Positions 50,001 through 62,700 of a stretch of 64,000 bases of DNA are shown piece by piece; within the stretch, counting starts at the first letter, position 1; every line of letters begins with the position of its first letter. The notes under the pieces are model-generated. The model was not told the origin of the DNA and made no database searches. It worked only from the letters and a program-made list of their open reading frames with translations. The translations under genes and the position numbers were made by a program. Source of the stretch: Enoplosus armatus (Eukaryota; Chordata; Actinopteri; Centrarchiformes; Enoplosidae); the NCBI RefSeq assembly GCF_043641665.1, contig NC_092203.1, forward strand, positions 4,861,067 through 4,925,066. Direction: 5' to 3'.

Positions 50001-52586
50001 GCGCAGTGTGGCACTGCACAGCCTTCCCCGCGGCTCCTCTGCGACCATGGAACAAATATGTACATGTACAGAGGTGCTGCATTAGGAGTGTATGTTTCTC
50101 AGTGAGGCATGAGGGGGAAGACGGGGGCATCATCATCTGTAATTTAGCGTCTTTCATTTATTTCTTTTTATATGACATGTAGTGGCAGCTCTGTAAATGT
50201 GAGAAGTTCTCAGCTGTGGATCAAATAGCCTTAAAATGCTTTTACGGCCCCAGTGGCCTTCTAAAACGATTAGATTCTGTTAACCTGTGAAACGTGAATA
50301 AAAATGCACACAAATGCTTCTAATGCCTTTTTTTTTTTTTTTAGCTGAAAAGAGGAGTTAAAAAGAAAGGGGACACGTAGAGGGAGTGACTGTCATTACA
50401 GTAGGAGACACTTAAGTCAGTACAAGACAAGATTTGTGGTTGGAGTCAGTTGAGGGACTGTAGATTTTGCCTTCATTGTGACAGCACCGAGGCTGCAGCA
50501 TCCAAAGAGCTTCAAGTCTCTATTAGCATCTTCTGCTAGCTGAGAGGCACTACAGATGTTAGTAGGCGTTGCATCTCTGTAGCCTGCCAGTAGCCGAGCA
50601 ATACGGCACACAATCCTGAGTGTTTCTGCGCTCTCAGCATATCTCTTCACACAATCTTGCCCTCTGAAACAGGATTCAAAATGATCCTCTCTCCGCAACC
50701 TTTGCCTCTGTTGTGCGTGTGATCTTGCCAGAGGGTAATTAAACTGTTTCTGCTCGGTTCAGCCTCTCACGGAAGTTTGCCCCTGTATATCATCTGACAT
50801 CAAAAACACTTAGAATAAATTGCTGTATAAAAATGCAATGTTCAGGCAGCCAATTAAGTTTGATTCTTGAAGTGTTAGAGTGTGTGTAATGAGGCCCATA
50901 GCTTAACTGTGAAGTCTGCTAGCTGCTGGTTGACAAAGGGTGTTTTTTTTCCCCCATTCACATGGAACCTAATGAGTGGTGGAGATGCTATCGTTCCCCA
51001 TCAACAAATCAGATGATGTAAGAGAGGCAGATGAAATAGCTTGATGAATGATTAACACCCCTTTTACAAGGGCGCTGACCTTCCAGTTTTCTCCGCACCT
51101 GCAAAGATAATACATTAAAAGCGAGGATGGTGATCATTAAGCTGTTTCATTTGCTTGCAATCCACGGTGTATTTGTCTGTTCAGGTTTAATGTAAACACA
51201 TCTGGCAAAACAGCTGGGAGAAGGATAACAAAGCAAAGCAGTTTATGGTAATGTCATTTTGATTTTTGACAAGTCATCTGTCCCAGTTCCAGCCCTGAGA
51301 CACAGTTCAATTCCAAAATAAAAATCCCAGTCCCATTCCAACACCATTCTTTTCCTCACCATTGAAATTCAAATATGCCCTGATTATAATGTTTAATGTG
51401 CATGCCACCCTCAGCGATTTTTAAAATCGTGTGATATAGGCATTTAAAGGGCCTCCTTTTGCTGTTCGCAACGCTCTCTAAGGCTCTCTGTCTCTTTTTT
51501 TGTGCACCAAGTGCCTGGTCTTGACAAACACAAGGACAGCTAAGGATTATGGTTCTGTATGTGTCTTTCATTGCCTTTAATATGCAAATGGGAGATTAGC
51601 TTTGGAAGGAAACTGTTTGGCATGGGAGTTATTTCTACCAGGAGGTGATGCTAACCATTCACACCTTTTTTTCCCTCCTTCTCAGGAACAAACTTAACCG
51701 TTTCAGCAAGAAATGTCATCCAGGGAGCTATGCAGGACACTATTTATCAAAAAATGCTCATTAAAGCACAGTCATGTTGCCTATAGCATGGAGAGTTAAT
51801 ACATCACAGCTGCTACATGCAGGCAAAATACAAGGTTTCAGTAACATGACTCAGTATTATTAATTTAAGTCAAAGGCATGTGTCAGTATTTCATTTGAGC
51901 CGCATGGCCAAATTTAAATGACTCTCTCTGCATGGCTCAGGCACATCAAACAAAATAAGAAAACTACATCTCTGCAATTCATAGCAAAAGCCAAATGCAG
52001 CCGGGTAAATGACTTTGGTATTACACTGTCAGAAAACCATTTCAAATGTGCCATGGGAAGCAATTCCAGCATTTCTTTTGATCTCCAGCGCGGAGGGGAG
52101 GAGGAAGGATTAGGAAACATTTCATATCATGGAATTGTGATCCCGGCATTAGAGCTATACAATGTGCATGCAATGTCAACATCTATAATTGAGTGATTTA
52201 AATGACCTAATTTTTGTGTGTGGGCTACCTCTGCAGTCGTAGCTGTGTCAGAACGTTGAACCCTCTCAAAATGCGCTTCGGGGCGCTAATGATGGATCCA
52301 AGCACCCATCTAGAGGTTGCTGCTCCTCAACCTCCTCTAGGCGTGTGACCCTAAACTGTGTTCACCCATGAGAACAGGAGATCAAGTGACCACCACGCGA
52401 CGGGCTGTCGAACGCATAGATAGAAGCATGCTAACACGCACTCAACACTGAACAAAACAAAGTTCGTCAAATCGACTATTTGTTTATTCTGAAACTAAGT
52501 AAATTTAGATTGAGAGCTCACCACACTTATTAAATCAGCATTCAAGCTACACACACCTCTGTTGTTTGTTGGAATATTGATTCTGT

Positions 52587-52603
52587 ACACACACACACAC
52601 ACA
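52587..52603. repeat. (AC)n microsatellite
   Basis: A short perfect AC run after TTGATTCTGT in intron 2. Confidence 0.9.
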
Positions 52604-55600
52604 AGACAGTGAGGCGCAGATTATCCAATCAAACATCCATGCTGACCGTGTACAATTGATCAGAGTACATTTGCTCGGGGCTGACAAGCCAGTGGGCATT
52701 CATGGCTTCTCCGACTGGCTCAGAGGCGGGGGGGTGTTAAAGATTATTGACCGTGGGATAAAGGAAATAGTGAAATCTGCAGAATAGAGTCACCAAATGA
52801 TTTGATTAAACAAACAAATTAGCGTGCTGAATGTAAAATCACCCGAAACACTGAACTGTGCTACTGCAGGACTAGCTGTTTGGATCCCAGGTTTTAGAAC
52901 TAATTCAAACAAGATTAATGCCCCAGCAATGACCTTTAGAGATTGTCGAGATTTTTGTCATTGCTAACTTAAAGGAAGACATGACAATTATCTCTTTTCA
53001 CACATGTTGTTCCCTCTCCTAATTGCTTAGTGTGTGGATATTTTTCCCACAGAGGTTTTGTATGCACATCCACCCTTAATGACTTAAACATAAAGGACAT
53101 TCTTGCCTCTCAGCCTTGGCTAGCTGGGGAAATGGCTCGGTTTTATATGTTCCTTGACCTCTTTCAGGCCTACAGAATGGAGTCAGTGTGTGCCTGAGCA
53201 GCCTAATTGGGTTGACAGCACAGTGTCTTGCCTCTTGCTCACATGCATGACATCTAGCTCTTTGACAGAGCAGCCTGCCACCACAGTCCTTTGGCTGTCG
53301 AAGGTAGTAGCACTTGAGGGAATGTTTAAACAAGCGATCATAGACTCCTCAACGCCGTTGACTTCACCGAACGCTTTTTGAGTATTTGCATTTTTATTGT
53401 TGAGTTGTAAACACTTACGAACAAAATCAACAGCGGATGAAATGTGGCTCAGAGTTAATGAATAGATTTTAATGGACACTCTAGGAATGTGTTTGTTAAT
53501 TTGCTGTCAGCGTGTGCGTGTGTGGTTTTAATGAAGTTGAATGAATTGTGCATCGGGTTGCTGGTGCGTGCAGCGTGATTATGTCAAATATGTTCTCTCT
53601 GTTGTGTGGTGCCAACAGTTTAAACAAGGCTTTGCAGGTGGTGGGATGGGAGGAAGGGCAAAGGGAGACAAAGGCAAAGTGGAAAGTACACGAGGCAGGG
53701 CTTCATGAATTCATTTCCCCTCTCTCCTGTGTCAGGGGGACCTCGTCTGAACCCATTACGGTGGTAACAAGGTGACAGCGAGCGGTCTTGCTACGGGTTC
53801 TGGCCTCCGGAACTGTCTGGCTGCCCGTCTATGTTAATTAAAGGAGAGAATGAAAGTGTGAGGTATGGGGACACTGTTGGACAAAAACATTTAACTAGAT
53901 GGTCCGAATAAGGACAGAGTTTCACTCTTTCTCTCAAACGAGTTTGCCGCTTCAAGGTGGAGCTAAATAGACTGCAAATCATGCTGAGACCCTGATTCAC
54001 ATAGGTAAGTGAGGTATACAAATCTTACCACAGGCACTCAGCAGACCATGAATTATTGAGGCCCTGTTAGGCTTGTCATGTTGAATTCTTTAAAGTTAGA
54101 AAGATTGACCAGTCTCATGCCCTATTTCTATTTCCTTTACGCATTATTTAAAGAACGGCTCACTTGTGAAATAATGTCCTCTCTCAGCCTTACATACAGT
54201 ATTGACAGAATAAAAATGTTTGGAGGAAAGCCTCCTCCTCCGTTCCTTCTCCCCTCTACTGTGGGAAAAGTGGGCGTCATCCTTCTGTGAGGGAAATGGC
54301 ATTGGTGAAGTTCACTGGGAGAGCGTTTTTAGTGCAAAGTAAGTGGGCGATCAGGAGATGTCATCAATTCCAATGCATGCCAGTTGCCACGGAAACAGAA
54401 GTGGAGAGGCTTTTCTCAAGGATCCTGTTAAACATTTAGAGTGTGCAGGGCTCGGAGAGACAGAGAGTGCGAGAGAGAACCGAGAGAGTGGAAGAGATGT
54501 GTCATGGACAATTGTCCATCTTTTCATTGTATTTTTTTTCTTCAATTATTAGTGTAAATTATCTGGGTAAATTTGCGCGATTTGGTTTTAAGTTAAAGGT
54601 TCCATTTCTATTAATCAAGCAACACAGTTGGAAGTCATGAAATTATACAGCTCACAAACCTCCAATTTACCTAAAGGCATAATTTTTACGGTACAGTTGA
54701 ATTTGCTAACTCTGCCAATATCCCTTTAATATCTAAAGTAGAGGTGAGGTACATTTCAAATAGAATATAAATTGTATTGGTTCTTTTTTTCTGTCTTAAT
54801 AGCTGCTCATGTAAGACGAATTGTTATTAGATTGAGGGAAAGATTGACACATTCTTATTAGGGTTTCCTTCTGGTTTTGACAAATAAAATAGCGGACATT
54901 CTCATATTTTCGTGTGAGCACAAATTGCAAGACATTACTGGAATTCACCCTAACCACCCAACTTGGCCTTTATCTGCACAAGTGACCAAAGCTGAAGCCG
55001 AGCTTGGCACAAAAGCACAACAGTTGTGTGGCGTCTCCTGACCGAGGAGCCCTTCTCCAGTGGTAATCTCCCAGCAGACAGCTCCTAAATGGGAAAGGGC
55101 TCTTTGCGGTAACAACGTGGGCTCAGCAGATAGGAGCTCTGTGTAATTCCTGTTAATTACTGTCCAGGAGGCGATAAGACCTGGTTGGAGAGGCTAAGCA
55201 AAGAGATAAGGAGGATCAGGGATTCACCTGAAGGATTTTCCACCCCTTGGGCAAAAACATTTCAGTTGTCCAGAAATAGTCTAAAGTTTGAATCTGCCCT
55301 GAAGTAGTTTTTTCTTCGCTTACTGAACTAATGGAAGAGAATGGAACTGTTTTGACACCCATTTAAGAGCAGAGGCAGTGGGTGAACTGGAGGTTTCATC
55401 TATTAAAGAAATTCTGACCAAACAGACTTGCTGACTTGGGATGCTGTCATAATGTTTCCATTCAGTGTTGAAATTGTAGTGTGAATTTCCAAAAAGGTGG
55501 CAAAATAAAATGAATCGACATGTGTTTCCATTATGTGGATATTCTTAAGCAGGGTTGGATGTACGGCGGAGCTCCGGGGAGCTCGTCTCCCCTGTAACAC

Positions 55601-57364
55601 ACAGTCGACATCAGCAGATTGAGTTTGTTTGGTTGTCGTGGAAATTAGATGTCCACACCTTCCTTGATTCTGACGATTCTTTTTTTCATCCGTGTTATCT
55701 TAAAACATGCTTAAGAAGACCCTGTGGTCTAAAGCAGAATAAGCTAGTAAGTTGACCTTGAGTGCGTATTGTTTTGTCAGCTGCTGTTTCTGAGGTCACA
55801 AATGAACTGTCAAGCTCAAAAAGAAAACATTTTTGCAATATTGAGCAAATTAATTAACATTCAGTTGTAAGTTATAAAATACTGGCATTCCTCTTTCCTT
55901 GCAAATTCAAAAAGCACATCAAAACAGGCGTATGGAAACACACTTATAGCGCACTTGAGTAAGACCATTGATGCCATAGCAAATATTCACAGCATGACTT
56001 GAGGGATTTTCTTTTAAGTATAGTTCAAAGCAATTCACCAGAAAACATGAGCCCTGTGAGACCCAATTCATTTCTTTGCCATATTCCAAGCCTCCATTAG
56101 CATGCAACAGAGATGAATCTTACAAGTTGTCAGTCACCTCTGCTCCACCATGAAATCAGACCAAATCCCTGTTGCTGTTTGTCTGGGTCCCACTACAGTC
56201 CAACCTGATAACAAAAGGGCAGTTCGCTTGTGCACAGAAAAGAACCAGTGATGGATGATACAGTCATATGAAAAATAGGAGGCTGATGAGAGAGGACACT
56301 GTGTGGTTCTTGTGAAGCAATTGAACCCTACATGGTAAACTGCGACGGCTCCGTGGGGCTTCAAGTAGAGGGATATATGAGCTCATATTGGAGAAACGAG
56401 GCTAGTTGTCTAAATGCATTACTGTAATAAGACCTGGGAGGGGGAGTGGTGCCGTGTATCTGCATGTTGACCTTGTTTGTAGTAAGTTCTTGAATCACTC
56501 TCTGGGGTGTGCATGCTGGCAGAAGCACCGGTGGTCTGACTGTAAACTCCTCTCATTTCTTACTTTTTTGGTTTAATTCCCTTCTTTGTTCCTGCTTATT
56601 AACAGCTCCGCAAAGGAATCGTGTCTTCTTCACGCAGCAGCTCATCATTAGCAGCTGAAGCATATTTCGCCCTTGTAATACACAGAACACCAAGATACTA
56701 ATTACCTTTCAGTCACCAATAAGGCTTGGTTTTACCCCCTACTTCTCATTGAACAGTTGCTGCTGTAAAGGATCTGTTTCAGTCAGGCGTTTGTGGAAAG
56801 TCTATACAAATCACACATAATGTGACAACCATTCATCAGTATGATGAATGATTATCGAAGCGAGCTACTGAGAATATGCAAATTTCAGCGCTTAGAGATC
56901 ACAGTGTACCTCACTCTTAGCAATTACAGAACACGCAAACAAACACAAAGTTTGTCAAAAGTAGGAATAAGTAGTTTTTGATTACTCAAAGGGATTTTTA
57001 TTTCTTTTTTAAATACTCTGAAACGGTACCAAAGGACAGGGTAAATGTGATTCTCCAGCTGAAATAGACATAAATGCTCATAATTTCCATTTCTTCTGTC
57101 TTAAATGGTTTCTCATTTCGTCATATACTGCGATTAAATTAGTCAAGTCTGTGCGCTGTGGCTAATGGACCTTCTATTGTTCCAGATATTAGACAACACA
57201 GAAAATTAGACATGATCCACTTGTCTTTTCTAATGTTGAATGAGTAGTGGGATGATTTCAAGAGCACTTTCATGAGTCATTGTTTCTGTTTTAACACAGA
57301 AAACAACCTCTGTCAGATGGTGTGTCATGCTGCAGGACTCAGAAGTACACATTCTTTTGTGTAC

Positions 57365-57786
57365 TTCATGGTCCAGGGCTGTTTTTCATGGGCAAGACCT
57401 CTTAGTTCCAATTAAGTGACAGCACACAAGTCTGCTTCCAACTTAGTGGCAAGAATTTCGGAAAGGTGGGAAATGTTTTCCCAGTTTGGTTTGGAACAAG
57501 TGGCCTGCACAAAGCCCTGACCTCAACCCCATCCAACATCTTTGGGATGAACTGGAACACGGACTGTGAGCCAGGCCTTATCGCCCACATCAGTGGCCAA
57601 CCTCACTAATGCTCTTGTGGCTGAATGGAAGCAAATCCCTGCAGCCAGGTTGTAACCTCTTGAAGACATCCTTCCCAGAGTAGTGGAAGCTGTTAGCAGC
57701 ATATCAATGCAAAGGAGATGTTCAACAATCAAATGTGGGTGTAATGATCAGGAGTCCACATAGTTTTGGCCATATTCACAAGTGTA
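57365..57786 (+). mobile_element. Tc1-like transposon remnant, 3' half with right terminal repeat
   Basis: The + strand carries worn Tc1/mariner transposase sequence. Around 57369 it reads MVQGCFSWARPLSS, matching the MVWGCFS block before the second catalytic aspartate region. From about 57515 it reads PDLNPIQHLWDELEHG, the block holding the third catalytic residue (E). It then gives shifted remnants equivalent to RP..P.SV.NLTNALVAEWK, IPAA and GDVQQSNVGV. The transposase is broken by stops and frameshifts, and a section between GGGAAATGTTTTCC and CAGTTTGG is deleted relative to intact relatives. The right end, AATGATCAGGAGTCCACATA then GTTTTGGCCATATTCACAAG and TGTA, matches the usual terminal sequence with TGTCCACAAACTTTTGGCCATATAGTGTA order. 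No left terminal repeat is found, so the copy is 5' truncated and immobile. Confidence 0.8.
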
Positions 57787-58266
57787 TTTTTAATTGATTT
57801 GTACGTAGGGGCAAGCATTTATTATTGAATCAGTTATTCAGTGCATTGTGTTATAATCACGCATGACACCTTGAACTGTGTACATTCCATTTGCCACTGG
57901 ATCAGATTTGACTAATGGCACAAACCTAATCAATTGTGAGGATGACCTTGCATCACACATTTATTTAAAGTCAGTGTAAAGCAATAATAACTAGAGACCA
58001 TCTTGTGATGTCGCAGCTGGTATTGTTGAATTACTGAAACAACCCCTCAGACTAAAGGCGGTGGATGAGGGAGTGAAGGAGAAGATAAGACGGGAGAGGG
58101 ACGTTAGCGGGTGGGTCAGTGAGGAGGAGAGACTGAGGGATGTGTGCAGGGGCTGCTCTGATGGAAAAAAAACAAAAAAAGTACCGACATGTACTTGCTG
58201 AAGTATTTAAGTGTCTAAAATGTGCAGGGTAAACAGGTTGTAAAAGTCCTTAATGGAACGGTGGTG

Positions 58267-58268
<2 letters not shown>

Positions 58269-58309
<41 letters not shown>

Positions 58310-58315
58310 TGTGTA
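58269..58315. repeat. (GT)n microsatellite, about 23 units with one interruption
   Basis: A GT run is broken by a single A (GTATGTG near 58302). It is the longest GT/CA tract in the window and gives runs of Thr-His on the minus strand in chance open frames at 58207-58441. Confidence 0.95.
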
Positions 58316-59273
58316 TGCATCATGGGTATTTGTGAAGTCATCCTTTGTGATGCAAGCACCGATGCAAGAAACAAAACCAGGTCCTTGGTGAGGAATAACA
58401 TATAACATTACAGATGCTGATACCTGGCTAGAAGATTCCATTTCGCCCTCTTAATGCCTCCATGAATTTTTCTGGTCACATAGTTTAATGTAACAATAAC
58501 GGGGGTGCCAATCTCAGCAGGCTTTAGTAATGTTTGGTTTGCTTTTTCATATGATGCTGAGAAACCTCAATCATAGTTTCTTATGTGTACTGCCGTTTGG
58601 GTTGTATATTCTTTTATTAAACCAGCTTTCACTATAATGCATATCATGCTGTGGAAGTGCACATCCAATGCTGAGTGCACGTCTTCATTTGCTCCCTTTC
58701 AAGGCCCTGAAGGCTGATCCTGAGATGACATTGCATGAACGAGAAGAGCGTATATATGTGTACATGTTGTGTAGAAAAACATCCAGTTTAGGCCCACTGC
58801 ATTAGAAAGCTATTCAGTCTTTCTGCTCTCCGTAGATGTGGAGACAAGGAGATATGAACCACATATAACAGGCAAGGAAGCTAATATTACTTTGGCAGAA
58901 AGCACCAAATTACACTGAGTTTACTGAGAGTGTCAACATGTGTAGTTACGAATAACGTCCTGCATTTTATCTTGGAGGTATATTTACGGAAGGTATTATT
59001 GGCTCTTTTGAACTTCTTCAGGAATCTAGAAACCTTTTGAGGAACTCGGAAACTTAACCTGCACTTCCACCACAAAGAACCTATATCCAATTTTGGTTTC
59101 TGTGCTGCTCCCCAAAAAGTCCTTTGGTACATCTGGAATGGTCCATTTCATCAGATGCAAGCAAGCACTTGTTGCTGCTAGTATCTGTATTAGGACCAAG
59201 TATAGAAATGTCTTTTTTATCTTACTGTCATTTAAACAACCATTATGTGACTGGTTTCCCAAATAGTCTAAAG

Positions 59274-59734
59274 CAGGGGTGCACACACTTCTTCAGCATG
59301 CGAGCTACTTATAAAATGACCAAGTCAAAATGATCGACCTACTATAAAAATGCAAAACATATACTTATTTATAAATATATTGAGTATTCTTTATATGTAC
59401 AATATATGTTGATGTACCTTGCATAACTGCATGAACCCATATTGCACAATATAACTCTGTACATTTTTTGTCATTACCTTACTCTGATGACTGAATGGAA
59501 TCAGCCAGGGATGCATTTTGCCGCACTTGGCGCGCTTGTACGCGCATGCGTGGTGACCCATGTGTCAGAAAAGATCAGATGTCAGACTGGCTGCCCTGTA
59601 TGTCAATCAAGTGACAAACTTCATAGTGAGGATGGATGATAGGCTGACGTCTATTTTTTTGATGCCAATGCGATCTACCCACACTACCTTTGCGATCGAC
59701 CGGTAGATCGCGATCGACGTATTGGGCACCCCTG
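59274..59734. mobile_element. Non-autonomous hAT element with 8-bp target duplication
   Basis: The 461-bp element begins CAGGGGTGCACACAC and ends GGGCACCCCTG. The inverted ends match at 11 of the first 12 positions (CAGGGGTGC.CA). It is flanked by a perfect 8-bp duplication GTCTAAAG at 59266-59273 and 59735-59742, which is diagnostic of hAT superfamily insertion. The central TA of the duplication fits the nnnTAnnn preference reported for the Buster branch. Subterminal motifs GATCGACC (59332), GATCTACC (59672), GATCGACC (59694), GGTAGATCG (59702) and GATCGACG (59712) recur near both ends and are likely transposase binding sites. The interior has no transposase frame; it includes a CpG-rich patch (GGCGCGCTTGTACGCGCATG) whose survival suggests a fairly recent insertion. 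Confidence 0.9.
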
Positions 59735-62700
59735 GTCTAAAGAGTGTGAAGGATTATTAGAGAGTGCGTGACACAGAAAGTAATTGTTTCATTCATTAAA
59801 AATTAATAAAATACAAAAATCTACGTGATTCTCAAGATGCTGCTAAAATGAAATGCACTGTAGGAACATTTACTGTCAAAGTGGGACAAGTATGTGAAAA
59901 ATATAAATGCTTACATTCAAATTTTCATTGTTAATATCCTTTTTTTCCTCATTCAACAAGGACCCCTTTTAACACTTCCAGTAGTAGCTGCTTCAGTGTC
60001 ACTTTAACAAGTGTCTGATGCCAGTGTTAAGGGCTGATTATGTAGATGAGGCAGCGAGCAGGGACCTCTGTGCAACCCGTGAGGAAGTGAGAGAGATGGC
60101 GGTAATGGTGGGGAGGACTCGTGGTTATTCCAAAATACGTCCCGACATTTTATGGTGTTTTTGTTCATGACGTTGTCTCTCCCTGCCTTTCTCTACAGTA
60201 CGTTTTTCTGATGAAAATCTAAAAACTAGTGATGAGAATTTTGACGCACAGCTTCCAATTTACTGTCATAAACGCAGATGAATACAAACTACGTCATAAA
60301 CTTCCTGCAGCACAGACCCCAAATCTGTGTCGTTTCAGCACAACGCTGTTTAAATTCCCACTGAATGGACAGTTCTGATGACCTGCACCCCGAGGTCTCC
60401 TCCAACTATGTAAATGAGTGCATCTTGTTTGTGTGGTGCAAATATGGGGCAATAAAATAATGCAGCGAAAGCCAGGGGAGGAGCACTGTTCACTCTATGG
60501 CTCTCTTGCCCCAGAGTGCTCGGTGAATTATTTATGAAAGTGCTGACAGAAGAGGAGCAGGTTCAACAAGGCGCGTTTCTCTGGGGGGCAACAACAGCCG
60601 ACAGTCAGGTGGGACTCGGTTTGTCTTGCGGCCTCTGGATTTTAATGATGGTCCAGTGGTCTCGTTATGCGAATCTACAGTGTAGCTTTTCTCCTGTGTC
60701 AGCTGAAAAGAGAGGTTGCGTGTGAATCTGTAATCTCTGCTGTGGCTCTACTCCCCCCATTTTTTTCCCCCTTCTGTACTCTCGCCCCATCGCTTCCACT
60801 CTTAGTTTTGCCTCTTAGAGTCTCCGTCCTTCCACCCTTTCTCATCTTGTTTTTATACATCCCTCCTTCAGTATGTCTATTTCTGAATTGCTCTCATCCC
60901 CTTCTGTACATCTACTGCCCACTTCCATCTCATACATCTCTGTCTGTCTCCTGTTAACACTATCACTGATGATTGACAGTGCATTAAACATAATGTAAAT
61001 CAGTCCTCTTAACCTACATTAGCTAATTAGAAGTCTTTCGTATTCTGTTCTTGCAGTAAGGCAGAGAAAACCATCCAGTCAGTCATCAAATGTATTTGTA
61101 TCACAAACAATCGGTTTAATTGGCCTTTTTGTGAAAATGCACACAAATGCAAAATCCCCACATCCCTGCAGCAAAATGTATTGTGAATTACATATGTATG
61201 AAATGAAAACGCTACTCGACAAATTTGAATTGTTGTTATTCAGGTGGGTTTTTGCCTCCGTTGAACATTGCGTCTCCTGTGTGACTGGAGAGTCTTAGGA
61301 GTGCTCAGTGGCAGGTTTGGTGGTGCAGTGGCACTTTTGGGTAAGAGAGATTAGCCTGTGAACCTTGAGGAGCTGCCCACGGATTGTACCAGCAGGCAAT
61401 GGATATGGCTGCAGCCGATAAGACATAAAAACACTTCAGTAAAACTTTCATCCCTTTAGAATAGCTTTTTTCACCGTTACAAACATCCGCTGTCTAAAGA
61501 TGTTGAATAAGGTCAGCAGCAGGATCCAGAAACTTTGAAGCCTAGAAATGGGAATAACTGAATTATTGATGGTTTGTCTTGGAATTTGTTGTTCTGAATG
61601 TATTTTACATGAATCGTCTTTGCAGCAAACCACCATGATTTGTTGTTCTACAATCATGGCTGTGTTATTGACACTTTGTGAAAATGTGTGGCCTTTCCAA
61701 AGTCAGAAATGTGAGATAAGACTCATTTGTAGATGTAATAGTGTCCAGTAAATTTCACATTGATCAGAAGTAAACGTACTGTTAGATCTTAGATGATGGA
61801 GTTGTTATACAATGATGAATTAGATGGTTGATTGGATTCGATAACTGTGAACTCTTGAAAATGAAGACGAAAGGCTTCACTGACAAAAAGGTGCTTTTCT
61901 TGAAGCCAGTCCTGCATGTGAGTGCTTATTGAAGCTCATACATTGAGGTGAACAGTAGACACAAAAGAAACGCACACAAATTAAATGGGGGAGAATCATT
62001 TTTCATCTTGGTTCGATAGTATTATTTATACTCTGCTCTTCACACAATAACACATTATACTGTAGAGTCATGCACTTCTTGCTCACATCTTTAAATTAGG
62101 AAAGCAAGCTTGCGTCCCTCTTGTGCTGTTGCTTCCTGTCTGTGAGCATCATCTTAATGTAAATCATTGCTATCAAGAAAGATTACATTTCCCATTTTGA
62201 AGCCCTCTGACACCAAACGGAGCGCTGTTTCTTATAACTGTGACGCTCTTCTTAATTAAATTTTGTATCGACCTCACTAAACTGATGCTGCTGCGCTGAC
62301 AGTCCTGTTAAAATTATTACTTGATGTGCTTACCAGTACAGATTGAGGTATTGTAAAAGTTTAGTGTTGTGATGACTCACTCTGTCTTTCTGTCTTTCTC
62401 TCCGGCTTACATTCTCCAGGATTGTTTATTGTCCTTGTCTGTCCTTGCACACACTACACATATGTGCACACGTCTACTCAACAGGTGTCTTGATGTGACC
62501 TTTAATCCTTTAATTATATATAATAGTTTTTACCTAGAAAGGAGACTGTGGACATACCTTATATGCCATACAGCCCCTTAAATCTCATTCTTTAAGAAGC
62601 CCAGCATGAATGACAGCTTTTTAAACAGTTATCATTGTACAACCACACTCTTCTCACGACCCCCCCTAATGCATTGCGCCTCTGGGCCACTGCATAATCT

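Noticed and set aside
57402..57732. Minus-strand open frames of 62 and 69 residues
   Set aside because: They are antisense to the Tc1-like transposase remnant and not genes.
58207..58441. Minus-strand frames with Thr-His runs
   Set aside because: They are produced by the (GT)n microsatellite.
61310..61420. Possible second tRNA-derived SINE (GGTGGTGCAGTGGCAC)
   Set aside because: The first words resemble a tRNA SINE head, but no B box or tail follows at the right spacing.
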